DNA of 64,000 bases, taken from assembly GCF_035917575.1 (NCBI RefSeq), contig NZ_CP109090.1, positions 186,001-250,000 on the forward strand. The letters are read 5' to 3'. Under the pieces are notes generated by a model. That model made no database searches, was not told the origin of the DNA, and saw only the letters and a list, made by a program, of their open reading frames with translations. The stretch comes from Streptomyces sp. NBC_01788. GTDB lineage: Bacteria > Actinomycetota > Actinomycetes > Streptomycetales > Streptomycetaceae. Positions 53,669 to 63,104 of the stretch are shown here, in pieces (positions within the stretch are counted from its first letter, which is position 1; every line of letters starts with the position of its first letter). Made by a program: the position numbers and the translations under genes.

Positions 53669-54186
53669 GCCCGCACCTCCTCGCGGCCGGGCGCCGACTC
53701 GGTGCCCGCGTCGGCGGTCCTCTGCCCGCCGCCGTGCTCGGCGGCCCAGCGGATGGAGCGCACGATGTTCTCGTAACCGGTGCAGCGGCACATCTGTCCG
53801 GAGATGGCCTCGCGGATGTCCTCCTCGGACGGATCCGCGTTGTGGTCGAGCAGCCAGCGGGCGGTCATCATCATCCCCGGTGTGCAGAAGCCGCACTGCA
53901 GCCCGTGGCAGGCGATGAATCCCTGTTGCACCGGGTCGAGTTCGGTCCCGTGCGCCAGTCCCTCGACGGTCCGCACCTCATGGCCGTCGGCCATCACCGC
54001 GAGCACGGTGCAGGACTTGACCGGCGTCCCGTCCAGCCAGACGGCGCACACCCCGCAGTTGGAGGTGTCACAGCCCCAGTGGGTGCCGGTGAGTCCGAGT
54101 TCGTCGCGCAGGAAGTGCACGAGCAACAACCTGGGCTCCACGTCCCTCGTGTGCTGCTCGCCGTTCACGGTCACGGTGATCCGCAT
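53665..54186 (-). CDS. coxS: CO dehydrogenase small subunit (2Fe-2S, CoxS)
   Basis: 173 residues with two [2Fe-2S] sites: the N-terminal plant-type site WGCDTSNCGVCAVW and the C-terminal site CHGLQCGFC plus GQMCRCTGYENIV. Carries electrons from the Mo site in CoxL to FAD in CoxM. One base separates it from coxM. Confidence 0.9.
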   Translation of the reverse strand: MRITVTVNGEQHTRDVEPRLLLVHFLRDELGLTGTHWGCDTSNCGVCAVWLDGTPVKSCTVLAVMADGHEVRTVEGLAHGTELDPVQQGFIACHGLQCGFCTPGMMMTARWLLDHNADPSEEDIREAISGQMCRCTGYENIVRSIRWAAEHGGGQRTADAGTESAPGREEVRA

Positions 54187-54187
54187 G

Positions 54188-55060
54188 TCACGCCTCCTGC
54201 CCCTGGGCGCGTGCGGCGGCGACGCGCAGCGCCCGCGTGGTGAGCTCCCCGGCCAGATGCCGCTTGTAGTCGACCGGGCCGCGCTGGTCGGCCGTCGGCC
54301 TGCACTCCTGCGCGGCGATCCGGCCCGCCTCCGCGAAGCCCTCGTCGTCCGGCCGTCCGCCGCGCAGGAAGTCCTCGGCCTGCTCGGACACGAACCGTGG
54401 GGCGCCCACCGCGGTCAGCCCGATCCCGGCCTCGGTGATGACACCGTCGGAGATCTCCAGCACCGCTCCCGCGGCGACGACCGCCCAGTCGCCGACCCGG
54501 CGCTCGACCTTGCGGTAGGCGCTGGCGTGCGAACGGATGGGCACGCGGATCTCCACCAGAAGCTCCGCTTCGTTCAGCGCGGTCTCGTACGGCCCGAGGA
54601 AGAACTCCCTGATCCCGATGGTGCGCCTGCCGCGGGGGCCCTGGGCGACGAGGGTCGCCCGCAGTGCCGAGAACGCCGCGGACAGGTCCTCCGACGGATC
54701 GGCCTGGCACAGTGAGCCGCCCACGGTGCCGCGGTTGCGTACGAGCGGATCTGCGATGACCCGTTCCGCGTCCCGCAGGATGGGGAAGTGCTCACCGACG
54801 ACCGGCGAGGCGAGCAGCTCCGCGTGGCGGACCATCGCTCCGACGGCCAGGTCGTGCCCGTCCACCCGAATCAGCGCCAGCTCGCCGAGGCCGTTGATGT
54901 CGATCAGGGCTTCGGGCTGAGCCAGCCGCAGCTTCATCATCGGCAGCAGGCTGTGTCCGCCCGCCACCACCCGGGCCTCGGGGCCGTAGCGTGTGAGCAG
55001 CTCGATCGCGTGCTCAACGCTGGTGGCCGTCTCGTACTGGAAGGCAGCTGGAACCTGCAT
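54188..55060 (-). CDS. coxM: CO dehydrogenase FAD-binding subunit (CoxM)
   Basis: 290 residues from the ATG with AGGAGGG four bases upstream. FAD sites ARVVAGGHSLLPMMKLRLAQ and NRGTVGGSLCQADPSEDL are typical of CoxM/CutM. First gene of the operon coxM-coxS-coxL-XdhC-coxD-coxE. A LysR-type palindrome lies 65 bases upstream, between it and the divergent regulator. Confidence 0.9.
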   Translation of the reverse strand: MQVPAAFQYETATSVEHAIELLTRYGPEARVVAGGHSLLPMMKLRLAQPEALIDINGLGELALIRVDGHDLAVGAMVRHAELLASPVVGEHFPILRDAERVIADPLVRNRGTVGGSLCQADPSEDLSAAFSALRATLVAQGPRGRRTIGIREFFLGPYETALNEAELLVEIRVPIRSHASAYRKVERRVGDWAVVAAGAVLEISDGVITEAGIGLTAVGAPRFVSEQAEDFLRGGRPDDEGFAEAGRIAAQECRPTADQRGPVDYKRHLAGELTTRALRVAAARAQGQEA

Positions 55061-55124
55061 CGGGCCCTCCTGAAACGCTGTGCTCTTCAGGCTGCGCTCT
55101 TCCACACCGGACACGCAATGGGTC

Positions 55125-55142
55125 GATAAGCATTCACTTATC
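55125..55142. promoter_or_regulatory. LysR-type binding site between coxM and lysR
   Basis: GATAAG-N6-CTTATC is a perfect palindrome containing a T-N11-A core (ATAAG...CTTAT), eight bases before the LysR ATG and in the only gap between the divergent genes. Confidence 0.65.
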
Positions 55143-55149
55143 CGTCCAA

Positions 55150-56124
55150 ATGCAGGAAAATCAGGTAGTGACCGTCACACAGCTCAGCACCTTCGTGCTG
55201 GTCGCCCGGCTCGGCTCGGTCGGCGCCGCGGCGCGAGCCCTGGGGGTGAGCGAGTCCGCCGTATCGCAGGCGCTGACCGCGCTGCGCACCCACTACAGCG
55301 ATCCGCTCATCCGGCGCACCGGCGGCGGTGGGATGCGTCTGACGCCCGCGGGCGCGCGGCTGCTGCCGATCGCGTCGCAGATGGTCGCGCTGAGCGCGGA
55401 TGCCGAGGCGGCGGTACGGGCGGCACGGGGTGCGCCCGACGAGCTTCGGGTAGTCGCCACGAGCACGCTGGCCGAGTTCGTGCTCCCCTCACTCGTGGAG
55501 GCTTTCGCCGACCGCTCAGGGCACAGGGCCGAGACCTCCTTCGGGGTGGCCGCCGGCCACGAGATACGTGTGCTGGTCGAGAACCGGCTGGCCGACGTCG
55601 CGCTCGGGCCGTATCTCGGCGCCGACCATGGGGGCGAACTGGTCAGCGAGCCACTGTTCCGCACCCAGCTGGTCGTGGTGATCGGCGCCAGGTCGCCGCG
55701 GCCGCCAGGTCCGCCGCCGCAGTGGTCGTGGCTCGTCGATTCCTCCGGGACCGATCCGGACGCGGACTCCGGGCGACTGCTGCGTCGGCTCAAAGTGGCC
55801 GAAGGACACGTGTGGGTGTTCCCCAACCAGGCCGCGACCTGGGCGGCTGCCGCCGAGGGCGCGGGGGTGGCACCGGCGTTGGCCCATCTGGTGTCGCCCC
55901 GCATCCGGCGTGACGAGCTGCGCGTACTGGAGACCCCGGCCACGCCATCGGACGCCACATGGCACGCCACCGTCCTGCAGGCCGAGCATCGTTCCCCGGC
56001 CACCGACGCGTTCCTGCACTTCCTGCACACGCCCGCAGCGACCCGCATCATGCGCGCGCCCGGCGCGGGCGTCCCGCCCTCCCGCTTCCGGCCTCCGGTG
56101 TACGTCACGCTCTGGGGCGCGTAA
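55150..56124 (+). CDS. LysR-family transcriptional regulator, likely of cox
   Basis: 324 residues (ATG 55150; a GTG at 55168 is an alternative). N-terminal HTH: LSTFVLVARLGSVGAAARAL and GVSESAVSQALTALRTHYSD. The effector domain contains LRVVATSTLAEFVLPSLVEA and RLADVALGPYLGAD. Divergent orientation and the palindrome at 55125 suggest it activates coxM and represses itself. No clear Shine-Dalgarno for the ATG. Confidence 0.83.
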   Translation: MQENQVVTVTQLSTFVLVARLGSVGAAARALGVSESAVSQALTALRTHYSDPLIRRTGGGGMRLTPAGARLLPIASQMVALSADAEAAVRAARGAPDELRVVATSTLAEFVLPSLVEAFADRSGHRAETSFGVAAGHEIRVLVENRLADVALGPYLGADHGGELVSEPLFRTQLVVVIGARSPRPPGPPPQWSWLVDSSGTDPDADSGRLLRRLKVAEGHVWVFPNQAATWAAAAEGAGVAPALAHLVSPRIRRDELRVLETPATPSDATWHATVLQAEHRSPATDAFLHFLHTPAATRIMRAPGAGVPPSRFRPPVYVTLWGA

Positions 56125-56232
56125 GAGAGCAGGTTGTCCAGCGGAGCAAGCTCACCCGCGGAATCGCACCTGCTGTGTTCAGCGTGTGCGCGTGCCTGTC
56201 GGAGAACGCCTGCCCGACGGCCTCAAGACGCG

Positions 56233-57615
56233 CTACGTTCCTTTGGGCTTCGCCGGCACGCACAGCCACGCCAGGCCTGCGGCGGCCAGGTAGGCGAGGG
56301 CACCAATGGCCATGCTGGTGCGCAGCCCGGTGTTGTAGTGGGTGGCCGTGGCGAGCAGGCTGCCGCCGAGCGCCACGCCGGTCGCGCTGCCGACCTGGCG
56401 AGTCGTGTTGAACAGGGCGGAGGCGGCCCCTGCATACGCCGGGGGCGCGGCGCCCATCACGGTCGCGGTTGAACCGGTGAGGGCGAAGGAGGTACCGAAC
56501 CCCGCGGCCATCATCGGGGCCACCAGCACCGGGTAGGCGGGGTCGGCTCCCGATGAGGCCCAGCCGGCCAGGCCCAGAGCAGCCACGAGCATGCCGGAGA
56601 TCACCAGCGGACGATCGCCGGTGAGGCGGGTCAGCCGCCCGGACAGGACGGAGGCGAACATGGTCATCGCCACCGCCGGGAACAGGGCCAGTCCGGTGCC
56701 GAGGGCGCTGAAGCCGCGCTGGTGCTGGAAATCCAGGCTGGCAGTGAACACCATGCCGTAGAAGCCGAAGTTGAACAGCAGGCCGATGACGGCTCCGCCG
56801 ATCATCGTACGAGACCGCAGCAGGCTTGGCGGAAGGGCAGGAGACCGGGCCAGCCGCTCACGCACCGCGAACGCCGCGGCGGCCAGCCCGGCCAGGCCCA
56901 CCCCGGCGAGAACAGCCGGAGCGGACCACCCCCGCCGTCCGGCCTCGTTGAGCGCCGCGGTCAGCAGCGCCACCGCCGCCACGACCGCGCACTGCGCCGG
57001 CCAGTCCAGGCGTCGCGCGGCGTGCCGGGGCGAGCGCGCCACATGCCGCAGCGTCAGCACCAGGCAGGCCGTCCCGACGGGCAGGTTGATGAGGAACACC
57101 CAGCGCCAACCCACCGTGGAGGCGAGCAGCCCGCCCAGCAGCGGCCCGGTGGAGGCCGCGATGCCCGCCATCGAACCCCACAGCCCGAAGGCGCGCGAGC
57201 GTGCGGCCGGCGCAGGGTAGGCCTGCTGGAGCAGGGCCAGGGACCCTGGCACGATCAGCGCCGCGCCGAGCCCCTCCACCAGCCGCGCCACCACCAGGAA
57301 GGGGGCGTTCGGCGCCAGCGCGCACGCGGCCGAGGACAGGGTGAACACCGCCACGCCCGAGCAGAAGACGCGGCGGTTGCCCAGCCGGTCGCCCAGCGCG
57401 CCACCGGTCAGCAGGAGGCCGGCGAAGACCAGGGTGTACCCATCGGTGATCCACTGGATGCCGGTGAGCGAGGCCGACAGTTCCCGGCCGATCACCGGAA
57501 CGGCGACGTTGATCACCGTCACATCCAGGATCACCATGAAATACCCGGTGCACACCGCCAGCAGCGGTGCCCAGGACCGTGGCCGGGACTTCGGGGCCGA
57601 CTCGGGGGAGGGCAT
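56233..57615 (-). CDS. DHA2-type (EmrB/QacA) MFS drug exporter
   Basis: 460 residues from the ATG at 57615 (a TTG at 57690 would add 25). LDVTVINVAVPVIGRELSAS is the DHA2 motif in helix 1, GGALGDRLGNRRVF the loop 2-3 motif, and GPLLGGLLASTVGWRWVFLI motif C. About 14 helices. Proton-driven efflux of hydrophobic compounds or antiseptics. Converges on the LysR gene. Confidence 0.85.
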   Translation of the reverse strand: MPSPESAPKSRPRSWAPLLAVCTGYFMVILDVTVINVAVPVIGRELSASLTGIQWITDGYTLVFAGLLLTGGALGDRLGNRRVFCSGVAVFTLSSAACALAPNAPFLVVARLVEGLGAALIVPGSLALLQQAYPAPAARSRAFGLWGSMAGIAASTGPLLGGLLASTVGWRWVFLINLPVGTACLVLTLRHVARSPRHAARRLDWPAQCAVVAAVALLTAALNEAGRRGWSAPAVLAGVGLAGLAAAAFAVRERLARSPALPPSLLRSRTMIGGAVIGLLFNFGFYGMVFTASLDFQHQRGFSALGTGLALFPAVAMTMFASVLSGRLTRLTGDRPLVISGMLVAALGLAGWASSGADPAYPVLVAPMMAAGFGTSFALTGSTATVMGAAPPAYAGAASALFNTTRQVGSATGVALGGSLLATATHYNTGLRTSMAIGALAYLAAAGLAWLCVPAKPKGT

Positions 57616-57710
57616 GGACTGACCGCCACCGGCCGACTCCGCGAACGTCACGGCCCCAACTCCATCCTGCCCGCGGAGATCTTGTATCAAAAATCACAAT
57701 AAGGGAAATA

Positions 57711-57919
57711 TGCGTCGGCTTGAAGGAGCCCGGCGGTCGCCGCCACGGTGCCGGGCGGGCGTCCACGCCGCTTTTCAGGAGCGCGACCCGTCGGATCGCG
57801 ACTACGTCCACGTGTGGGCTGACGGCACCCTCCCGAAGGTGAGGCGCGGCCGAGCGCACTCGCGCCTGCCGGTCCTACCCGGGGTGCCACTGGACGGCAC
57901 CGGGGGCGGTGAGGGATAA
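57711..57919 (+). pseudogene. IS256-family transposase, internal fragment
   Basis: FQERDPSDRDYVHVWADGTL and PKVRRGRAHSRLPVLPGVPL match the DYVYVWADGIHPKVRLGQ segment of IS256 transposases, much mutated. About 60 codons remain. The rest of 57616-58104 shows no coding homology and probably holds the promoters of the exporter and the peptidase. Confidence 0.65.
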
Positions 57920-58104
57920 CCCTCGAATCGACGCTTGCCGAGTGACATGAACCGATCAAAGCTGCCACTCTTCCTCCAGCCACGACCGGACCGTCGCGGT
58001 GTGACGGTTCCCCACGCACCGTTCAGCTCGTTCCGGACAGCACGTCCCGTCTGCCCGGTCTCTCAACGGCCGCAGGACTCGCGGCCGCAGCAGGAGGAGT
58101 ACGA

Positions 58105-60495
58105 GTGAGACACAATCCCCGTCGGGCGATGGCGGCAGGCGCCCTGGTGACGTCCACCGCCCTGCTCGTCCTCGGCACTCAGGCCGTCCCCGCGACCGCC
58201 AAACCCGCCCCCCACGACGGTTCCCTGCGAACGGGCGCGCTGCAGGCGAAGCTCACCGGCGCCCAGCGCACCGCGCTGGTCAAGAGCGCGGAGGACAACT
58301 CGGCGCAGACGGCGCGCTCCCTCGGCCTGGGCTCGAAGGAGAAGCTGGTCGTCAAGGACGTCGTCAAGGACAACGACGGTACGCTGCACACCCGCTATGA
58401 GCGCACCTACGACGGTCTGCCCGTCCTCGGCGGCGACCTGGTCGTGCACACCCCGCCGGCCTCCGAGGCGTCCGGCACGGTGAGCACCACCTTCAACAAC
58501 AAGCGCTCCCTCAAGGTGTCCACCACCACCGCGGCGATCACCAAGTCGGCCGCCGAGGCCAAGGCGCTGAAGACGGCCAGGGCCCTCGACGCCGAGAAGC
58601 CCGCTACGGACAGCGCCCGCAAGGTGATCTGGGCCGGCGACGGTACCCCGAAGCTCGCCTGGGAGACGGTGGTCAGCGGTTTCCAGGACGACGGCACGCC
58701 CAGCAAGCTGCATGTCATCACCGACGCGACCACCGGCGCCGAGCTGAACCGCTTCGAGTCCGTCATGACCGGCACCGGCAACACCCAGTACAGCGGCACG
58801 GTGACGCTGAACACTACGCTGTCCGGCTCGACGTACCAGCTGTACGACACCACCCGCGGCGGCCACAAGACGTACACCCTCAACGGCGGCACCTCGGGCA
58901 CCGGCACCCTGATGACCAGCTCCGACGACGTCTGGGGCAACGGATCCGGGTCCAACACGGCGACCGCGGCAGCGGACGCCGCCTACGGCGCCCAGACGAC
59001 GTGGGACTTCTACAAGGACACCTTCGGCCGCAACGGCATCAAGAACAACGGTGTCGCGGCCTACTCCCGGGTCCACTACAGCAGCAACTACGTCAACGCC
59101 TTCTGGGACGACAGCTGCTTCTGCATGACCTACGGCGACGGCTCCGGGAACACGCACGCGCTGACCTCGCTGGACGTCGCCGGCCACGAGATGAGCCACG
59201 GCGTCACCGCCAACACCGCCAAGCTGAACTACTCGGGTGAGTCCGGCGGCCTGAACGAGGCCACCTCCGACATCTTCGGCACCGGCGTGGAGTTCTACGC
59301 CAACAACCCCTCGGACCCCGGTGACTACCTCATCGGCGAGAAGATCAACATCAACGGCAACGGCACCCCGCTGCGCTACATGGACAAGCCCAGCAAGGAC
59401 GGCGCCTCCGCCGACTACTGGTCCTCCACCGTGGGCAGCAAGGACGTGCACTACTCGTCCGGTCCGGCGAACCACATGTTCTACCTGCTGGCCGAGGGCA
59501 GCGGTGCCAAGACCATCAACGGCGTCAGCTACGACAGCCCGACCTCGGACGGCGTCGCCGTCACGGGCATCGGCCAGGCTGCGGCCTTGCAGATCTGGTA
59601 CAAGGCGCTGACCACGTACATGACGTCCAGCACCAACTACGCCGGTGCCCGCACCGCCGCCCTGAATGCTGCCGCGGCGCTGTACGGCACCAACTCCACC
59701 CAGTACGCCGGTGTGGGCAACGCGTTCGCCGGGATCAACGTCGGCAGCCACATCACGCCGCCGTCCTCGGGCGTGACCATCACCAACCCCGGTGACCAGT
59801 CCGCCACCGTGGGCAAGGCGGTGAGCCTGCAGATCTCGGCTTCCACCACCAACGGCGGAGCGCTCACCTACAGCGCGACGGGTCTGCCGGCCGGTCTGTC
59901 GATCGACAGCTCGACCGGTGTCATCTCCGGCACCCCGACCACGGCGACCACATACAGCACCAAGGTGACGGCGACCGACAGCAAGGGTTCGTCCGACTCG
60001 GCCTCCTTCACCTGGACGGTCAGCACCTCCGGCGGCGGCTCGTGCACCTCGGCCCAGCTGCTGGGCAACCCGGGCTTCGAGTCGGGCAACACCGTCTGGA
60101 CCACGACCAGCGGCGTGATCGACAACAACCAGAACCAGCCGGCGCGCAGCGGTTCGTGGAAGGCCTGGCTCGCCGGGTACGGGACCACGCACACCGACAC
60201 GCTGTCCCAGTCGGTGACGATCCCGGCCGGCTGCAAGGCGACCTTCAGCTTCTATCTGCACATCGACACCGCGGAGTCCACCACCGGCTCCGCGTACGAC
60301 AAGCTGACGGTGACTGCCGGGTCGACCACGCTGGCGACGTATTCGAACCTCAACGCCGCCCCCGGTTACCAGCTGAGGTCCTTCGACCTGTCCTCGTTCG
60401 CGGGCTCCACGGTCACCCTGAAGTTCACGGGTGCGGAGGACTCCATCCTTTACACGAGCTTCGTCGTCGATGACACCGCCCTGACGGTCAGCTGA
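58105..60495 (+). CDS. secreted M4-family (thermolysin-like) metallopeptidase
   Basis: 796 residues; GTG with AGGAGG nine bases upstream. Signal peptide (RRAMAAGALVTSTALLVLGT, cut after TAKPA or ATA). The FTP and PepSY propeptide (about 45-220) keeps the enzyme inactive until processed. The catalytic domain has zinc motif HEMSH (361-365), third ligand E385 in GGLNEATSD and H449 in VHYSSG. A He_PIG-like Ig domain (about 550-645, PAGLSIDSSTGVISGTP) and a C-terminal beta-sandwich (about 650-796, LLGNPGFESGNTVW) probably bind polymers. A strong terminator follows. Confidence 0.92.
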   Translation: MRHNPRRAMAAGALVTSTALLVLGTQAVPATAKPAPHDGSLRTGALQAKLTGAQRTALVKSAEDNSAQTARSLGLGSKEKLVVKDVVKDNDGTLHTRYERTYDGLPVLGGDLVVHTPPASEASGTVSTTFNNKRSLKVSTTTAAITKSAAEAKALKTARALDAEKPATDSARKVIWAGDGTPKLAWETVVSGFQDDGTPSKLHVITDATTGAELNRFESVMTGTGNTQYSGTVTLNTTLSGSTYQLYDTTRGGHKTYTLNGGTSGTGTLMTSSDDVWGNGSGSNTATAAADAAYGAQTTWDFYKDTFGRNGIKNNGVAAYSRVHYSSNYVNAFWDDSCFCMTYGDGSGNTHALTSLDVAGHEMSHGVTANTAKLNYSGESGGLNEATSDIFGTGVEFYANNPSDPGDYLIGEKININGNGTPLRYMDKPSKDGASADYWSSTVGSKDVHYSSGPANHMFYLLAEGSGAKTINGVSYDSPTSDGVAVTGIGQAAALQIWYKALTTYMTSSTNYAGARTAALNAAAALYGTNSTQYAGVGNAFAGINVGSHITPPSSGVTITNPGDQSATVGKAVSLQISASTTNGGALTYSATGLPAGLSIDSSTGVISGTPTTATTYSTKVTATDSKGSSDSASFTWTVSTSGGGSCTSAQLLGNPGFESGNTVWTTTSGVIDNNQNQPARSGSWKAWLAGYGTTHTDTLSQSVTIPAGCKATFSFYLHIDTAESTTGSAYDKLTVTAGSTTLATYSNLNAAPGYQLRSFDLSSFAGSTVTLKFTGAEDSILYTSFVVDDTALTVS

Positions 60496-60508
60496 CCTGT
60501 GTTCCATC

Positions 60509-60540
60509 CGTGGGGGCCGTCCGCCGGGACGGCCCCCACG
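60509..60540 (+). terminator. strong hairpin after the M4 peptidase gene
   Basis: Perfect 14-bp GC-rich stem cgtgggggccgtcc (60509-60522) with loop gccg and its complement (60527-60540), 13 bases after the stop. No U-run, as is common for Streptomyces terminators. Confidence 0.8.
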
Positions 60541-61361
60541 GCACGTTTGCCGGTCCTTCTCATACGCCCCGCGGCCCGTCGCCCCGTAGACGGTGGGCAT
60601 CACCAGGCTCAGCGTCAGCCCCCACACGATGAGGACGACCCCGATCGCCTCCGGCAGCAGCCACCGTCCTGCTCCGCTGTGACAGCGGTGTCAAGCCACG
60701 GGAGAGTGGTCCACGGGACCCGCGCACCACGGCCCGGGCCGCGACGGCCCCCCGGGGTGTTCTGCGCCCTCTTGCCGGAGATGAACCTGTACTCCCCCGC
60801 ATCCGCGGGGGCTTCGCCCGAGCCGGCGCCTTCGCCTGGCCTGCCGTCCATCGCCGATGACCCGAGCACGCATCTGGGCCCTGCCGCTGCGGAGCGCAGT
60901 ACGGGCGGCCTCACGTCACTGCGGGAACAGATGATCTACACAGGGCCGGACGTCGATCGCCGGCCCGGCAGGCAAGATCCGAAGCCGGCCTGACTGCGGT
61001 ACGTGAGCTCGCCGACGATCTCGTGGTGGAAGCTCCACAGGCCCGAACGCGATCGGCGGATCCTTCGTACGCTTGCTCCCCGAGTCGGTCACGCGGAGGT
61101 GTACGGGATGCGGCACAGCGCGGCACCGGGCCGGAAAGCCAACTGCTTCTGGGGTGACCGGCCTTGCCCATGCCCTGCGCCGGAGACTCAGCTTGATCAT
61201 CGGGGCGAGCCGAACGGTGGATCCGGGGCTAAGATCACGCAGTCGCCATTGCGAGCACCGCACGTCGAGCGGTTGGCGAAGGCTTCATCGCCTCCCCGAA
61301 CCCAGTACTGAAGGTTCGGGCTCCGGAGGCTCCGAAACGGGGAGAGGCAAGGGGACTGACC
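60541..61361. other. 820-base stretch without a convincing gene
   Basis: On the minus strand about 60560-60680 reads GRWLLPEAIGVVLIVWGLTL and SLVMPTVYGATGRGA, which could be the end of a small membrane protein, but an in-frame stop precedes it and no start is visible. The remainder shows no homology. The final 140 bases carry the kinase leader, with a small inverted repeat ccgaaccca...ggttcggg at about 61297-61321. Confidence 0.4.
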
Positions 61362-62987
61362 ATGGAAGAGCCGCGTCGCCAAGGCGGGCGGTACGAGCTG
61401 GGCGCGATACTGGGTCGTGGTGGCATGGCCGAGGTCCATTTCGCCCATGACATCCGCCTGAACCGCTCCGTCGCGGTGAAGACGCTGCGGGCGGACCTCG
61501 CCCTCGATCCGTCGTTCCAGGCCCGGTTCCGCAGAGAGGCCCAGTCAGCCGCCTCGCTCAATCATCCCTCGATCTGCGGGGTCTACGACACCGGCGAGGA
61601 CTTCGTCGACGGCGTCCTGATCCCGTACATCGTCATGGAACACGTGGAAGGCTCGACCCTGCGCGATCTGCTGCACAGCAGTCGCCAGTTGCTGCCCGAG
61701 CGCGCCATGGAGATGACCGTCGGCATCCTCCAGGCGCTGGAGTACTCGCACCGCAACGGCATCGTCCACCGGGACATCAAGCCCGCCAACGTGATGCTCA
61801 CCCGCACCGGCCAGGTGAAGGTGATGGACTTCGGCATCGCGCGCGCGATGGGGGACTCCGGCATGACGATGACACAGACAGCCGCGGTGATCGGCACCGC
61901 GCAGTACCTCTCGCCGGAGCAGGCGAAGGGCGAGACCGTCGACGCCCGCTCCGACCTGTACTCCACCGGCTGCCTGCTCTACGAACTGTTCACCGTTCGG
62001 CCGCCCTTCATCGGCGACTCCCCGATCGCCGTCGCCTACCAGCACGTACGCGAGGCTCCGCAACCGCCGAGCGTCTTCCGCCCTGAGCTCCCTCCCGAGG
62101 TGGACGCGATCGTCCTGAAGGCGCTGGCCAAGGAACCTGGCTACCGCTACCAGTCCGCCGACGAGATGCGCGCGGACATCGAGGCGTATCTCGACGGCCG
62201 GCCGGTGGCCGCAACGGCCGCGCTCGACGCCGTCGGATACGGGTACGGCGGCCACGCGGACAGCGCAGCGACCACCGCCCTGCCGACGCTGCAGCAGCCT
62301 CCGCAACGGTCTGCCTACAGCGGCGACGGCGGCCGCCCGGGCAGCGCCGGCTTCGACGCCGGGTACGCCGATCCGGCCCCCGCCGGAGGCCGGCGTGTGT
62401 CGCGGGGCGCGCTCATCGGCATCGGCGTGGCCGGCCTCGCTCTGATCGGCATTGTCGTGACCACCGCGCTCAGCGTCGACGGCGACGACCAGCAGGCCGC
62501 CGCCGACGCCTCGGGCAACGGCCAGTACGGGACGGACACCGCGCAGGCCCAAGCGAAGTCGCTCGACGCGCTGCTGCAGTCGAGCAACAGCAGCCGCACG
62601 TCGGTGATCGACGCCGTCGCCGCCATCAAGCAGTGCAGCAACCTCGCTGATTCGGCGACCACCCTGCGCACCGCCGCAAGCCAGCGCGACGACCTGGTCA
62701 CCAAGCTCTCCGAGCTCACCTTCGACAAACTACCCAACCACGGCGACCTGGTGGCCCAGCTCACCGCGGCCTGGAAGGCGTCCGCCACCGCCGACAACCA
62801 CTACGCCGACTGGGCCGACCAGACGGCCGGCACCAACGGCTGCCACGACGGCCACGCGACGAACAACCCCGACCAGGGCAACACGGCCAGCGAGCAGGCA
62901 ACCGTCGCCAAGAAGAAGGCCGCCGCCCTGTGGAACCCCATAGCGCAGCAGTACGGTCTCCCACAGCGCCAGTTCACCGAGCTCTGA
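61362..62987 (+). CDS. transmembrane Ser/Thr protein kinase (PknB-like)
   Basis: 541 residues; AGGGGA seven bases before the ATG. The kinase domain is at 11-275: glycine loop ILGRGGMAEV, K40 in VAVKTLR, catalytic HRDIKPANV (D138), MDFGIA, and the activation segment with TAAVIGTAQYLSPEQAKG. A Tyr/Gly/Pro-rich linker leads to one membrane helix (ALIGIGVAGLALIGIVVTTA, about 350-370) and an extracellular domain of about 170 residues with two Cys (IKQCSNL, TNGCHDG) instead of PASTA repeats. It likely senses an external signal; the ligand is unknown. Monocistronic. Confidence 0.9.
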   Translation: MEEPRRQGGRYELGAILGRGGMAEVHFAHDIRLNRSVAVKTLRADLALDPSFQARFRREAQSAASLNHPSICGVYDTGEDFVDGVLIPYIVMEHVEGSTLRDLLHSSRQLLPERAMEMTVGILQALEYSHRNGIVHRDIKPANVMLTRTGQVKVMDFGIARAMGDSGMTMTQTAAVIGTAQYLSPEQAKGETVDARSDLYSTGCLLYELFTVRPPFIGDSPIAVAYQHVREAPQPPSVFRPELPPEVDAIVLKALAKEPGYRYQSADEMRADIEAYLDGRPVAATAALDAVGYGYGGHADSAATTALPTLQQPPQRSAYSGDGGRPGSAGFDAGYADPAPAGGRRVSRGALIGIGVAGLALIGIVVTTALSVDGDDQQAAADASGNGQYGTDTAQAQAKSLDALLQSSNSSRTSVIDAVAAIKQCSNLADSATTLRTAASQRDDLVTKLSELTFDKLPNHGDLVAQLTAAWKASATADNHYADWADQTAGTNGCHDGHATNNPDQGNTASEQATVAKKKAAALWNPIAQQYGLPQRQFTEL

Positions 62988-63104
62988 GCCGCCGGGGTCC
63001 GGCCTGGTGGCGGCGGGTGCGGGATCAGCTCGGCGGATGACTTCGGCAGGCGGATCGCAGAGCGATCGGCGGTGGAGCCGGCCGAACCGTTCACGTCGAC
63101 AGCT

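Noticed and set aside
58063..60627. 854-codon minus-strand open frame
   Set aside because: Shadow of the M4 peptidase gene, made of Gly/Val/Arg repeats; the sense strand has signal peptide, catalytic motifs and terminator.
60560..60690. Small membrane protein on the minus strand after the peptidase
   Set aside because: An in-frame stop precedes the hydrophobic segment and there is no start or ribosome-binding site; noted only as possible remnant.
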